Below are positions 33,521 through 46,387 of a DNA stretch of 64,000 nt, in pieces. The stretch is from NCBI GenBank assembly GCA_900491605.1, contig UESW01004767.1, forward strand, positions 479,312 through 543,311, written 5' to 3'. The notes under the pieces are model-generated. The model did not search any database and was not told the origin of the DNA. It saw only the letters and a list, made by a program, of their open reading frames with translations. Position 1 is the stretch's first letter. Each line of letters opens with the position of its first letter. Source of the DNA: Calamus simplicifolius. Taxonomy: Eukaryota > Streptophyta > Magnoliopsida > Arecales > Arecaceae. The translations under genes were made by a program, and so were the position numbers.

Positions 33521-34409
33521 CAATCTTGTGATCCGATGGGCCTTGCCACGGCTTGGTTGCGTGGGTTACAAAAGCGCATCACCCCACCTAGAGTTGGGTA
33601 CCGGGCCATGCCAGGCTTGAAAAATCTGGCTTGGAATGGCCCATAAGGGTTTGATAAAATATTAAAGTAAATTTTTTTTAATAAATTAAAAAATATTGAG
33701 AACAAAAGAATTTATTAATTTAAAATTAAAATGGTACATGAAGGAAGGGAGGCTAGTTTTGACCTTCAAAATACAATAACAAAAGAAAAAAATAGAGATA
33801 ACTCATTTTAACAATTAAAAAAATAAAATTATATAATTATAAAAATAGAGATAATTTACTCATAGTATTTATGTCATCATCATCTTCGCTGGTTAAGTCA
33901 TGTTCATCCAACCAATCTTTAACTGAGAAACATCTTAATCGTGCACGATAGACATAGTAGGATATTAATTTCTAACATTGCTTGAGCATTTGTAGAAAAG
34001 AGAAATAGTAATAGTAGAGAAGGACATAAGAGTTTTTGATTTGATGAGAATAAAAGAGGAATAAGTTATTTATAAAAGTCCTAAACTTTTTTTTTTAAAA
34101 AAATTCTTCAGTATAGCTATTATATGATTATTTAACAGGTTAAAATGATCAAAACTTTTTTAATATGGCCGTTTATAGTTTGGTACAATTTTTAACGGCC
34201 TTAACTTAGCCGTATCCGACATGACATGTAACGTACCGTACTAAGTACGGTCATAACGATCTGACACGATACGGCTCAATACCTACCTCAGACTCCACCG
34301 CACCGCTGCAGCCTCGCGACGGGGCGGTATTCTCACCGTAACTACTCGTCTCACTCACTTCTTTCCCGAGACTCTCTGTGGCGGCCCAACCCTAGGGCTT
34401 GCTTCGGCC
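33521..34409. other. intergenic DNA upstream of the SKIP31-like gene
   Basis: No gene recognised. A GC-richer patch at 33530-33650 looks like a transposon scrap. At 34237-34251 there is a near-perfect palindrome CCGTACT-A-AGTACGG, surrounded by further short inverted words (gtaccgtac, gacacgatacgg). It may be a transposon end or a protein-binding site about 160 bp before the start codon. Confidence 0.4.
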
Positions 34410-37400
34410 ATGGCGGGTCCCGATGAAGAGGACGACGACGAAGTCCTCACCCACTTCTTTGAATCCGAGATCCTCTCCGGCGTCCCCGACCAGGTCCGTT
34501 CCCATCTCGATTCCATGGTTAGGTTTAGGGTGAGGGTTTCTTTATGATGTCGAATCGGTGGATGGACGGATATCAGCAGGACGAGGCGGCGGCGGGGAGG
34601 CCGTCAAAGAGGTTTCGAGTGGAGGGGAGAGCTCGCAGCAAGGGGGGCCGAGCAGGCCTCCGCAAGATACCGTCCGAGCTCTTCCTCCACATCTTCAAGT
34701 TCCTCTCTTACGAGGTAGGTGTTAATTGTAAAGAATTCCCAATTTTGATCGGAATTTTGGACGGGGGGTTGGATTTATCTATTGTCTGGGTACGATCGCA
34801 TGATCTCATCTCTTGTTCTCTGGCCTGTAAGTTCATGAACTTTGCCGCGTCGGACGAGAGCCTCTGGCGGCGCCTGTCAGCAAAAACTCCTCTCTTTTAT
34901 TCTTAAGCATTCTTATTTGAAGAAGGAAAGAGGAAAAGATTTTTTTTAAAAAAGTTTTATTATTTTCAATTGCCGTTATTGCATGCGATGGGAAAATGAG
35001 AAGTTACGAGCATGTGCTTGGAAGAAGCTTTATATCCAGGTTCGCTTTTTTGGATATTCCAGCGCGCATCAGCAGATTTCGTATTGTTTGCTACAATGTT
35101 GTCTATGTGATACATTAATTTCTGGTTCAAAAGATGAGGCATGTTGTTTCAAAACATTTTGAGTCATCGGTGGAGCTCATAATCTGACAACATTAATTAG
35201 TTTGTGGGAATCTTTTATCAATGCCAGATTCCATTTCACTTTAGTGTAAATATTGTCATGCATTCACAAATAAAGGCGCTAATTCGAGGTTTTGGGTGTG
35301 GCATGGCATTGCTATCTCTTTAAAATCAATGATGGAATCTATGGTATATAAAGGCTTTTCTTTTATAATTTTGTTCCCCCCTCCTTCCAAAAAAAAAAAA
35401 AAAAACCCATCATTTTATGTATTGTGTAAATCCTATAGGAATTAAGAAGTATCTTTAGAAGAAGCAGTGGAGATCTAGTGGAGAAAAATTGGGGAGGAGA
35501 AGAAATGAATAAACTTGACCAACCATTCTAAGCATGTGCTTGGTGTTGCTTTTGCAACTTTAAGAATTCCTTTTCAAGTTTAAGGATTCCTTTTCAAGGA
35601 TCATTTCATGAACATTCTGCAAGAAGTGCTTCATCTTCTTGGTGTATGATAGCCTGATGTTCCAAAAGCACTTTATCTGGAGATATTGCCTTACTCAAGC
35701 TGATTTAGTTTTGATTTAATTTGGCAAAAGATATCAAAGAATGTCGAGCCCATGATTCTTATAAGTTTGGTTGACCAAGGTGATCTTGGAGACCATGCAT
35801 TTTTTGGACATAACTAGGTTGGGTGCATGAATATTTGTTACTCTTGCATGATTGACACAAGGGCTTGATGAGCCGTTACTGATGCTTTGTGCTGTACTGT
35901 GACCACTGGTTCTTGAGATAACATGGTATCTCTAACTTACGTTGCAACAACACAAATTATGGATATTTACAAAATAGTGCATTTAATAATGTGTAAATAG
36001 ACAATCATGATAAAGTGAAATTAAGAAGGTTAAACTCAAGAAGGTAACTTTGGAATGATATGGTATCCTTTGGTTATGTAGTAGAGTGTTTGGTGTGCAG
36101 CATATCATGATAATCTTGTAACATAGATGTATGATAAATAGAAAACCATAATGCTTGTTTTATGAAGATTGTACGTTGAAAATACGAAGCAAAAGTGGTT
36201 TCTCCCAATTTCTTTCATGATGTTGTTAAGGGATCTTTTCTTTGCTTCTTTTTCTACAATACATAAAAGCTTAGGGTGATTCAACTTCTGAAAATCTAGC
36301 AGATACAGTGACAACGTCCTCTTTACTAAACGTAATGGAAGTTTACTCTGAAGTAAATTTTGATGGTCTTGTCAGCAGAGTGAAGAGGGAAGGGAAGACA
36401 ACTAGTATTTTTTTGTTATCTGCTGATTCCTGAGAAGAAGACCGCCATTTGGACAATTTTGTCAGACAGCTTTAAAATCCATCCATCTAGGTCTTTTTTT
36501 ATTCCATAGCATATCTGCTTAGATCAGAGTTTTTTTTTTGACAAACTGTGTTATGTTCCTAGTCCAATTTTAGGATACCTCATGGATATTGCAGTCAAGC
36601 ATCTATGACTTGTATGACTGAGTTCCATTAAATAATCAATCAAACCTGATTTCTATTTAGATAGACCAGAACAATTCTAGGCACTACAAGTTCAAGTTTT
36701 GCAGCCTAAGACTAGGATCCCTTCAACTTTTCAACATAGAGGTCAATCTTTTCAACTTAAAGTTATCTAGATTGACTCCTCAGCAACAATACTGTACTAC
36801 TAAAGCCCCTGTGATACTCAAACAAGTAGTGTCTTAGTTAATCATGTGATAGGATAGGAGCAATAAGTCAAGCAGGTGCTTTGTTAGTTCTACAGAAAGG
36901 CAGTCAACTCTTTTTTCCTTTTGGATTCACCTAAAATAGCATATTCTTATAAAATTTAATTGTGCTTATTCTTATCAAATTCAATTGTGCTTACGTGAAG
37001 AAATCATTACATATATAGAGCTTGGCTACAATTCGGAGGATCTCCACTCAGATTTGGTCATATTTAGATTTAGATGATTAGAGTTATACATTAATGATCT
37101 AAGTTATTGAATGTGAGCTACCATATATGAGATGTTTACACATCAAAAAATCATATATTTGGATACTCCTAACCCATACATCCATTGGTCAAAAGAATTA
37201 AACAGGCTAAGTAAATTGGGGGCTAGGGGTCTACATTTACATGCATACCAATATGCACATATGCACGCACATACATCTGTACAGTTTCTACAATTGTCAT
37301 TGCAAAAATTCTGCTCTCTCTCAAAAGAATATAAAGTGATTTATGACCTTTTCTATTTTTCATAGTTATGATATGCATACAAGATTGTCTGGTTGAATAT

Positions 37401-38234
37401 ATTCTATTCTATTATACAGTTTAGCTATGGCTAAGTCAATTGTGGAAGATATCAGTAGAGAAATTATGGAAACATTTATTTTCCATTCTGACTGTATAAA
37501 TCACTGCTTCCGTCAAACACCACTGCAAGCCTTTTTGTACCTTCTTTTTTCTTTTGATCAGCGTGACAACGAGGTCATGGTTGAAATACTCCAATGGAGT
37601 TTAAGGAGTACTACATACAAATGCAGGCAGCAAAGAGAAGTCAAGCACCTCTTCCATCACAAGTAAGAAGACACTCATTGTTATTTATATTTTGCTTATA
37701 TTTCAGAGCTCTCATTGTTATTTTGCTTATGATTACAAATATTAATCGATGTCTTTGTACCTCTTTCCAACTGCTTTGGTCTCCAGTTCTAGAGGTTGCA
37801 ATCTCATCATGAAAGCTGTGCTTATTTAAAAGAACTAATCATAACCTTGAAACTGTGAAGGTCAATGTTGATCGAGTAATACTTGATAGAACAGTGGCTG
37901 ATCAAGTGTCTATTTGGAAAAGCAGCAGAGGCTTAACTGATGAGGCTGTGACTGGCCATGTATGTTCAGGAAACACATGCTCATACTCTCAAATTGGAGA
38001 TGTTTTTATTTGTGAGAAGACTGGTCGTGTTCATGGTAGGACTTTCCTCTTGATGACATTACTAAAGCATGACCTCCATGGCTAAATTAGGGTTCTTTTA
38101 CATCTGCAGTTTGTGATGACACTTGCAGAGAAGTTGTCCTTGATCAATCTAGTGGCCTTCTGGTCTGCACCATTTCTGGTCATTGTTTTGATAGATGGCT
38201 CTCTCCTGATGAGGAATCAGATCCCTCAGACATC
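34410..38234 (+). pseudogene. SKIP31: F-box protein SKIP31-like gene, apparently damaged
   Basis: The product resembles SKIP31, an F-box subunit that recruits substrates to SCF ubiquitin ligases. Exon 1 (34410-34493) gives MAGPDEEDDDEVLTHFFESE. Exon 2 (34577-34714) starts the F-box (KIPSELFLHIFKFLSYE), and 34802-34876 continues it (DLISCSLACKFMNFAASDES). Next come CMRWENEKLRACAWKKLYIQ (to 35039), exon 37562-37662 (FKEYYIQMQAAKRSQAPLPSQ), exon 37861-38035 (Cys-rich VTGHVCSGNTCSYSQIGDVF) and exon 38110-38234 (VCDDTCREVVLDQSSG...). Problems: no AG acceptor precedes DLISC at 34802, though the 87-bp segment before it is open in frame; 100 bp without flush splice sites interrupts the text after SLWRRL; a frameshift near 37587 separates RDNEVMVE from NTPMEFKEYY; and I cannot find the last exon. 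It is either a pseudogene or a gene with sequence errors and a distant last exon. Confidence 0.75.
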
Positions 38235-40410
38235 GTAAGTATATGTATTAATGTATATGTATGTATAATAATGCTGTTGTTGAAATATTAGTCACTGAAT
38301 GATAAGTCCATAATAATCAATATTTTGTGTTACAAAAGTAAGAACTCTGAGGATAGAGGCATATATTTTAAGCAGTCTAATGTGACTTTAGACTTTCTCA
38401 ACCAACCGGAACTAATATAGGCCTTCAATACATGGACCATACTCAAAAGAGGACTTAGATTGCTACGATAGTCTGGAAACACCTCCCTTGTAGCCTGTCC
38501 CCTTGTACTCTTTTATGTACTATGTGTGATACCTCAAAAGTTGTATTTCAATAAACTTCATAGTCTATTCTTTTACTCGAGGAAAATTGCTTTTTAACTT
38601 TGACCTATGAACCTCTGCTTGTACCTCCATTCTTTGAATAGATCTTCCTCTTCAAGTAGCATGAAGGTTAGGAGACCTAAATATTTACAAACATGTCCTT
38701 TACACATGATTTTTAAGTGTTTATATCTGATATTAATCTTGAAAACTTTTTTATTTAAAGTGATGAAAAAAAAACATGCATGCATAAATGCTCACATTTG
38801 GACTTGGAAATTGCCCGATGTGCCATCTTTGGCATAATGGCACAATATCATTTTGTCACTAACACTAATCCTGCAGCATCCCGTTACTGCTGAGTGAGAT
38901 TTATGTTGCAGGACCCAAATCACTTTGTGACCAGTTTGTTTGATAAGTCCAAAACTGCACCGGACCATGTCCTATGATTCCATCTTGAATTATTTTAATG
39001 AAATAACAAAACTTGTGTTGTCAAATATGTTTCATCCAACAAAATCAATTCAATATTCTTGTTTTGGACAGCTTGCTGTTGTCAGGTCTTATAGGAATTG
39101 AAACCCTACATTCCAAACTTATTCCTTTAGCAGTGATTTTTCATTAGGTTGGTCCACATTTTTTTTGACTGGAGAGCACATGTTGTAAATAAATAAAATT
39201 TAACATTGAAATTAGAATATCTTTGTTAGATGCATCAACAGATCTGGAGCTGGGGTCTGCATCTGCATAGTTATTGTTTCCAAAGATGTCAATGGTATAA
39301 AGAAATGCCATTTAGAAGCTGAGATATTAGCTAATTGATTCAAAAGGGAAGGAATTATTATACCATAATCTTCATGAAAGAAATGTCACAGTTCTAGTCA
39401 TTGTTAAAGTTGTTTGTCTTGGAAGTGTTATTCCCTGCTTTCTAAATGGCAGCTACTGTACATGGCCATGTGGGTGGCCAAAGGATTGCTTAGTGAATTT
39501 TTGGTATGTGGACTGCATAAGCTAGACATTTACGGTTTCCATTTTTTAACTATTTAAAATTAAATATAATATGCTCTAAGAAGTACATTTAATTCAAATC
39601 ACAAGTCTTGTCTGTGCTGTATCCATATCTGATACTGATGCTCATTGGATATTTCTTGGATGTGTCTTATACTTGTGTTAAGCATATGATATTTTTGGAA
39701 TTAAAAGACACTTTGATACTTACTGAAATACCTTAGATACTTCTTGAATGGACTATAAATACTTCATAAGAAAGGGGAAGGGTCAATTTTGTACTCTCTT
39801 GATAATTATATCAAAATATAAAGTATGGTCTATAGGATAATGACCAGCGATGAGAATGTAAAATTTAATGCTATTGTAGAAAGTGTGGTATGTTAATTTG
39901 ATAGCCTACCATGCTTTATGTGTGTCTTTTATATATATGTACTTATGTATTTGCATGTAAATATGCATTTATGTATATATAAAATGCATTCATATATATG
40001 TTTATACATTTATATATACATATATGTCTCTGTGCATATGTATATATGAATGTATTTTTATATAGCATATATATGAATGTGTGTGTGAATATATATATAG
40101 ATAGAAATTGAAATTGGCTGTTTTAATGGCATATCATGTTTCAATTTGGTTTAAATTTGATCTGCATATGTTTTAAAATATTATATCAAGATCAATATTT
40201 TAGAGTTGGAAAATATATTGGTTATAATATTTTTTGCTTCCTAGCTATATTTCTACCATTTATTTTTCAGAATACGATGCATAAGAAGAAATTTCAATTA
40301 AAAAATTTTTAGTTTACAAGAATTCTATGTATCTTAGATCATGACCAATGGTGTTGATATTTATTTTGAAAATCATTGTTTTTGTCTAGGAAGTATTTTG
40401 AGCTACATGC
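38235..40410. other. intergenic or last-intron DNA after the SKIP31-like gene
   Basis: The donor gtaagt at 38235 implies a further exon, but I find no sequence resembling the family's C-terminus up to 46 kb. The DNA is AT-rich and unique. An alternating TA/TATG-rich patch lies at 39930-40110. Confidence 0.45.
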
Positions 40411-40411
40411 T

Positions 40412-40418
40412 CCCCCCC

Positions 40419-40464
<46 letters not shown>

Positions 40465-40470
40465 GTGTGT
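40412..40470. repeat. compound microsatellite C(n)-(CT)n-(GT)n
   Basis: Seventeen C residues run into about fifteen CT units (to 40459), followed by a short GT run (40462-40470). Confidence 0.9.
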
Positions 40471-40654
40471 ATATGTAGCATTGGACTTAAGTACATTCAC
40501 GTATAGCTAAGCTCAAATCTAGTTGCCTCCCCCACTGATAGATTTGTATAATCTCGAAGCCAAAAAGTTACCCATTAACCATTGTTATTGGCTCTAAAGA
40601 AAAGAGTTAGTTATGATACAAGATAATATACCCCATGCCTTTACCATGGAAACA

Positions 40655-41065
40655 CACTATATGATAATATATCATATCTCTATGCTATTATATCATATAT
40701 TTTCATATGCTTTTATATCATATCCTTGTGCTTCCATATAGTATTCCTGTGCTACTATATCATATATATTCTCATACTACTATATCATATCCTTATGTTG
40801 CTATATAATATTCCTGTGCTGCTGTATTTTATCCTTCTATATCATATATTTATAATACTGTATCTTATCTTTTTGCTATTATATCATATATTTCTTTGTG
40901 CTACTACGCCATATTCCCATGCCACTATATCATATCCTTATACTATTATATCATATCTCATACTACCGTATCATATCCTTGTATTACTATATATATATAT
41001 AATTTACTATATCATATTTTTGTGCTACTATATAATTTTCCTATGGTACATATCATATCTCTATA
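40655..41065. repeat. degenerate minisatellite, ~24-30 bp unit
   Basis: Variants of ctatatcatatccttgtgcta recur about fifteen times with drift. ORFs rich in Tyr and Ile across it are artefacts of the repeat. Confidence 0.8.
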
Positions 41066-42906
41066 CTATCACATGGTGTGTTTTCATGGTAGAGGCATGG
41101 GCCGTATTATACATCTCATAAATGCCTTTTTTTTTTTTTTTAAAGAAAAAGCAACTAATGGTGGTTAATAGGTGGCTTTTTGGCTTTAAGATATGTGTTG
41201 ATCTAATGATGGGTGAGGCAATCAGATTTGAGCTTGGCTACATCTGAATGTAGCCAATTCTATCTCATATATATATGTGTGATGGATTTTATTGTTCTCG
41301 AGAGGAGATGATCTCTACCCCTCTTGACACAAAAATTAATAATGAGCTATTCAAATTGAAGATCCACACTATTGGTCATGATATATACCACTAAAAATGC
41401 CTAGAAGCTAAAATTCTCGTGCTCTTGCGGTTTCTATCCTATATGTCATGTGGACTTAGTCAGCTATACTTAAAAGAATATAATACCATGATTTGCTATA
41501 ATTAAGAGTTAAAATATATTGACTTTCAATTTCTATATGTTTCAATATGTGTAGATAATGGTCACTAAGGTAGCTTCATAATTTAAATGCTTTATGATGT
41601 ATTTTAGCACACGAGCACAATGTAAATCATCTATTTATGTGTCTACATAATGCATAGGTTAAAGACCTCCAAGATATGTGATTTTTTATTTGTAGGCATT
41701 TTTAGTGGCAAAACTTATGACTGGCCATGTGGATTTTTGATTTTGATACCCTATTATTGATTTTGGAGTTGAGAGGATCTGTCTTCTCCCGGGAGAAGCA
41801 AATATGCATGAATAGTTGCATATGCATGCTATGTATCCATATATGTATTCATGTACATACTTTTTCTTTAGTTATCCTAGTCATACCGTATTTTATTTTT
41901 TTAAGAATTTGTCATATCGATGTACCTATGTCATGTTGTATCAATATTCCATATCCTTTTTTTGTGTAGGAGGTACTGATCTAATCATAGTAATGCTTTT
42001 TGGATGGTTCGAAACAATAATAGTGGCAATGGCAATAATTAATGTTTATTATTTAGTACCTAATATATAATAATTATAGTAGACCCACGCAAAACCTATA
42101 TCAAACCTTTCTCTTTAAACATGCTTCGCCTATGTAGGCTCATGTAAAGGTGGACAATATATGTGGCTTCAGAATGCTAAGTGAGTTCATGCATATGACC
42201 ATGCAATAATACTAAGCCAGTTGTATATGTGGCCACACAATGCTAAATTGATTGCCTTTTTGGTTGGTACATGGTATGATGCATATAGGTAATGTTGTGT
42301 GGTCAAGGGACACATATGCATATGTCACACTGTGCACCTCATTTTAAAATACTGGTTATCTCTTCGCGTTGTCCTCTGAAGTTCAACCTTACTGTGATGG
42401 AGGAGTTACCACAGCTAATGTAATTTTCTGTAAATTCTTACGAAAGTGATTTTCTTTGTTAAGTTGTTACTGCTAATGTTCTACCATTTAATTGGAATTT
42501 GATAGCATTGTAGTGAAATGACAAAATGGCATTCTTTTTCAAGAAACAGTGAAAAAGGCACCTATCCATGTATGCAAATAAACAATAAACTTGACAGAAC
42601 GTGAATATTATCCCAAAAAAATTTCAGCACAAAATCGAGAGTGCAGTATGTAAAATTGCAATAAAATTATAGAATACATATTAAACAATAATAATGCAAT
42701 TAAATAAATAACCGCATAATAACACATCATAGTCCAAAACAATGGATCACACTCCACACACCAAGTTCGGCTATGACCTAGATCAAAGTTTGGCCCATCT
42801 AAGCTGTGGCCCAGCTCAAAAATACAACCCAAGTCCAAACTACAGCCTAGTCACAAACGGTGGTCAATTAGAGCTATGACAGGCTAATACATATCCCACA
42901 AGAAAA
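41066..42906. other. intergenic DNA
   Basis: No gene recognised. Unique AT-rich sequence with poly-T at about 41128-41142. Confidence 0.4.
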
Positions 42907-43075
42907 AGACTTGCTGCACCTTTCTTTGGTGCAGCAAGCGTGCACCGAACAGATGGATTGGCTGCGTGCCTATGCCATCCTACGTGCCATGATTCAATTA
43001 GTGCATTCGATGCACGCTTACTGTTTTAAAGGACGGTATTGTTTTAAAGGACGGTGTAGGTGTAGCAAGACTTTT
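42907..43075. mobile_element. candidate MITE with foldback left end
   Basis: The left end AGACTTGCTGCACC (42907-42920) is mirrored by GGTGTAGCAAGACT near 43060-43075, an imperfect inverted repeat of 14 bp with two mismatches. The left end also folds on itself: CTTGCTGCACC and GGTGCAGCAAG (42910-42938) form a perfect 11-bp stem. Inside, ttgttttaaaggacggt is duplicated (about 43019-43054). I could not assign a target duplication. Confidence 0.45.
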
Positions 43076-44432
43076 TTTAACCCACAAATGAAACCTGACC
43101 AAGGCTTATGACCAAAGGCTTGGGCCATAATTTGACCAGACAAAGAAGTGGGTAAATTCATTTGTGGTCCAAAAAAATTATCAATGCCCTAAGTTAGGTC
43201 CATGGTTTAGGCCAGGTGTGACTCCAAACAGGCCTTGCTTATGAAATGTTAAAACAAATGTTCTCCATTATCATCAGCATGGAACTTAAGGCATCATATT
43301 AAAGTCAAAAATAGTGGGCCAGTGCTATAGCTAGGGCAGAACCATGTCCCCCATCTCACATATATTCCCAACATCATTATGACCTAAACTCGTTATGTGG
43401 CCTCAGGCTCATGGTCTGGGCAAGGTTTGTGACTTGGGCCAACTCATGTAACTCGGTTTAAGATTAGAATTTTGGAAAGGTCAACAGATTTATTGATAAG
43501 CTTTGATGCAGGCACCTATCCATGGACCAGCTCAAAGGAATCCCACAAAATCCCCTACCGTTACAGAGACTCAGAGAGTATGGAAGATTAAGGCAGAAAC
43601 AAATTGAATATGTGCTATCGTTCACCTGAGAGAAAAGATGGCTCCTCTGTTGACACGGCTGTCGACCAGAACGCCAACAAAGCACCGCTGTGGAGATTTA
43701 CCTTTTTTTTTTTAAATATATATTACATGGGATCTTGGGCATCGCCGGCGCATCAATAATTCTCATTATAATAACCTCAAAGATTAAAAATTAAATTTAT
43801 TCTTTCATAAAAATAAAATTTTAAAAATAATTTTTGTATACATAATATGAGATTATTCAGCAGTTGCTCTGATAAAAATTAATTTCATTAATCTTAATAG
43901 AATAAAAAATTTCTCTCTATCCTGAAATATTATAATTTAATAGAACTATCGTAATATTTATAAAAAAGAAATAAACATCTAAACTTAAATTTATTATGAA
44001 TAGGTTATTCTTTATTATTAAAATATTTTATTAATTTGATATTTGATTAATCTGGATGACCATATTGTTAGAATACGCACCGAAAAGTTTCTAATAAAAT
44101 GAACGAGGGCGTCTCTTTGCGTGCTATGCTCCACCCAGGAACCTCGTCCATCGTCGTGATCGCGCGATTCGTACGTTACCACGACGCAAAGAATATCCTC
44201 TCTTTTCTTATTGGGAGACGAATTTCAATATTCTTTGCATTCAATTTATTTCTAATAAAACTAAGCAGGTCGTGTATGAATTCTTTTTGAAGAGTACTTC
44301 GCTATCAAATAGCGGTGATCGATCACAAGGCACATCCTTGCAACCCGGCGTACACGTTAAGCATCGAATCTCTTGAAGCTGGTGGCCAGTGGACGTACGG
44401 CAAAAGCCTATCGTTTACTTGGCATGTGAACA
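43076..44432. other. intergenic DNA
   Basis: No gene recognised. The stretch 44100-44170 contains ctatgctccacccaggaacc and tcgtccatcgtcgtgat, a weak copy of the RLP upstream block B. Confidence 0.4.
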
Positions 44433-44490
44433 GGATGGCTAACTACTCCATAAATGAGGCCATCGTTTACTTGACTTGAGAAAAAGAGCA
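44433..44490 (+). repeat. RLP-cluster repeat block A, copy 1
   Basis: It reads gatggctaactactccat and then ccatcgtttacttgacttga. The same block recurs at 48822-48897, 48900-48995, 48996-49055 (decayed), 49941-50035 and 63074-63165. Confidence 0.7.
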
Positions 44491-44840
44491 TGGAGATTTT
44501 TATGGTTCCCTTGGGAAGTTAAAAAGAGAACAGACCATTTGTTACGGCAGATGCCGTGTGCCATATGGATCCTTTGATGGCAAAACTCCGGGTTTCGGCC
44601 ACAGGTCTAGATGCAACGGACGATGGATTAATTGAGATTAAATTGACCTGAGAGAGGACTATTTCCGGTCGTAGTATGTGGAAAACTTTATTAAATCTCT
44701 GGCAAAATTACCATGGGAGTTTCCAAGCATGCGTGGCAATCCGGCAAATTTATTTTGAGAAATATATTTAGCACATTAAAATAACAAGATGGTAACTATT
44801 AATCCTTGTAATATGAAGTCGTCAACACTATGCAAGCCAT

Positions 44841-44916
44841 TCTCCACCCAAAATCCTCATCGACCAATATTCCAATCACATTACCAGAGCATGGAGGGCT
44901 CAAAGTCCAAGTCTCC
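44841..44916 (+). repeat. RLP-cluster upstream block B, copy 1
   Basis: It contains tccacccaaaatcctcatcg, accaatattccaatcac and catggagggctcaaagtcca. Matching blocks lie at 53638-53715, upstream of RLP2, and at 63442-63540, near the right edge. Confidence 0.8.
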
Positions 44917-46387
44917 TCGTCGTTTGTTTATCTAAGAAAAATTATCGGGCCATAAATTCGATTCCTTTCAGATTGATTAATATATTCAACAGCATGATCG
45001 CGTGGACGACAAAAGCCTTCGAGCATTACCAGTGGCCGTCGCATCAACTACTGGCCAAACAACGTGAATCCACGCGTGGTTTACTTGACTTGCAACGCCA
45101 ATGGCTCTTGTCTTGAAAACTATGCTTTTTTTTAAAAAAAAGAAATAATTAAAAGTAAAGGAAAGGCACTGTTATAAAGGATGCATATGCTTTGATCCTC
45201 AATAAATGAGGAAGTAATTTAGCTTTAATGCTGTTAAGAAAAGAATGAAAGCAGTGGAAAAAACCCTTGATTCACTCAATAATAGAGGAAGAGGCCTCTT
45301 CCATAATGAACCCAAAGGCCCAAAAGTCTCCTTTCTTTACTTGACGAGTTTTTCTGCATGTTCCTATCAGTCACACTATTATTAATGTACATAAAATCCC
45401 ATCATAAAATTCCACTCGTCCATCTGGCAGGTCATCGCAGTCGTCTTTTATTTTTATTTTTGTTTTTTCTCGAGGGAAAGCTCTCTGTACTTGTCATCCA
45501 GAAGTGGCTGCAAAATACTAATCACCAAAAGAAAGTTTATGATTTGTTTTCTAATTATACGAACGGCCAATAATATCATAAATAAACACTTTATACTTTA
45601 AAAATATTTATAAAAAAGATATAAAATATACATTTAATCCTCAAATTTTTATTTAAAAATTATTTTAAATTATTATAATTTAGCTTCTTATATTTAAAAA
45701 ATATTATGCTTCTAACATTTTATTATACGTGATTAATTAAAATTTATGAAATAACTAACGTATTAATAAAAGAAAGTTTCTATATGTTTTTACTAGATGA
45801 TCAGCAATTTTATTAATTTTAACTTATCTTATGCACTTTTAAAATATGACGGAGTGAACTACGAAGAATAAATAAAATGTTGAGCGAAAGTTTGAGGGTT
45901 AAAAGTTTATTTTAATTGAGAGAAAGTTTTGTAATGCATCAATTTGCAGGTGTTGGGCTATCTTTGAGAATTACCTAAACCTAGAAGACCGTATGTATCT
46001 CGAACAATAGATGCTACTCACTAGAAAACAACAACTAACCAATAAGATACGAGTACCCAGAGAAATTAGGAGCCAAGCACCCTAACTCTGAATGCACACA
46101 GAAAGGCAAGCAAGTGGTCCAAATTTGAAAGGGCTCCAAAATCCTTATCCTCTCGTCTCATCATGGTAACATCGGCAAAGAAGTCAAGCACCCTCTCAAG
46201 TGTCATAAAGTGGTGAAAAATGACAAATTACTTCCAAGGACCTCCCAGAGCGATCCCCAAGATGGAAGACAAAATCTGGGATCACCTCACTTGTAAACCG
46301 AAACGGTAAGACTCGGACGCTCATAGCTTTCATTTCCTCTCTTCTTCTCTTATCCTTGGAGTGGTATCAGCTGCTGCTGTTGCTCAC
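44917..46387. other. upstream region of RLP gene 1
   Basis: Mostly unique AT-rich DNA. A pyrimidine-rich 5' leader-like stretch (tttcctctcttcttctctta, about 46333) precedes the gene and resembles the leader of RLP2 (catcttcttcccttgtcttc, about 54064). Confidence 0.45.

Noticed and set aside
40726..41168. 131- and 90-codon Tyr/Ile-rich ORFs
   Set aside because: Artefact of the ctatatcatatcc minisatellite.
46361..46387. Start of RLP gene 1 at the upstream in-frame GTG
   Set aside because: Plant genes start at ATG. The ATG at 46388 aligns with the RLP2 start at 54111.
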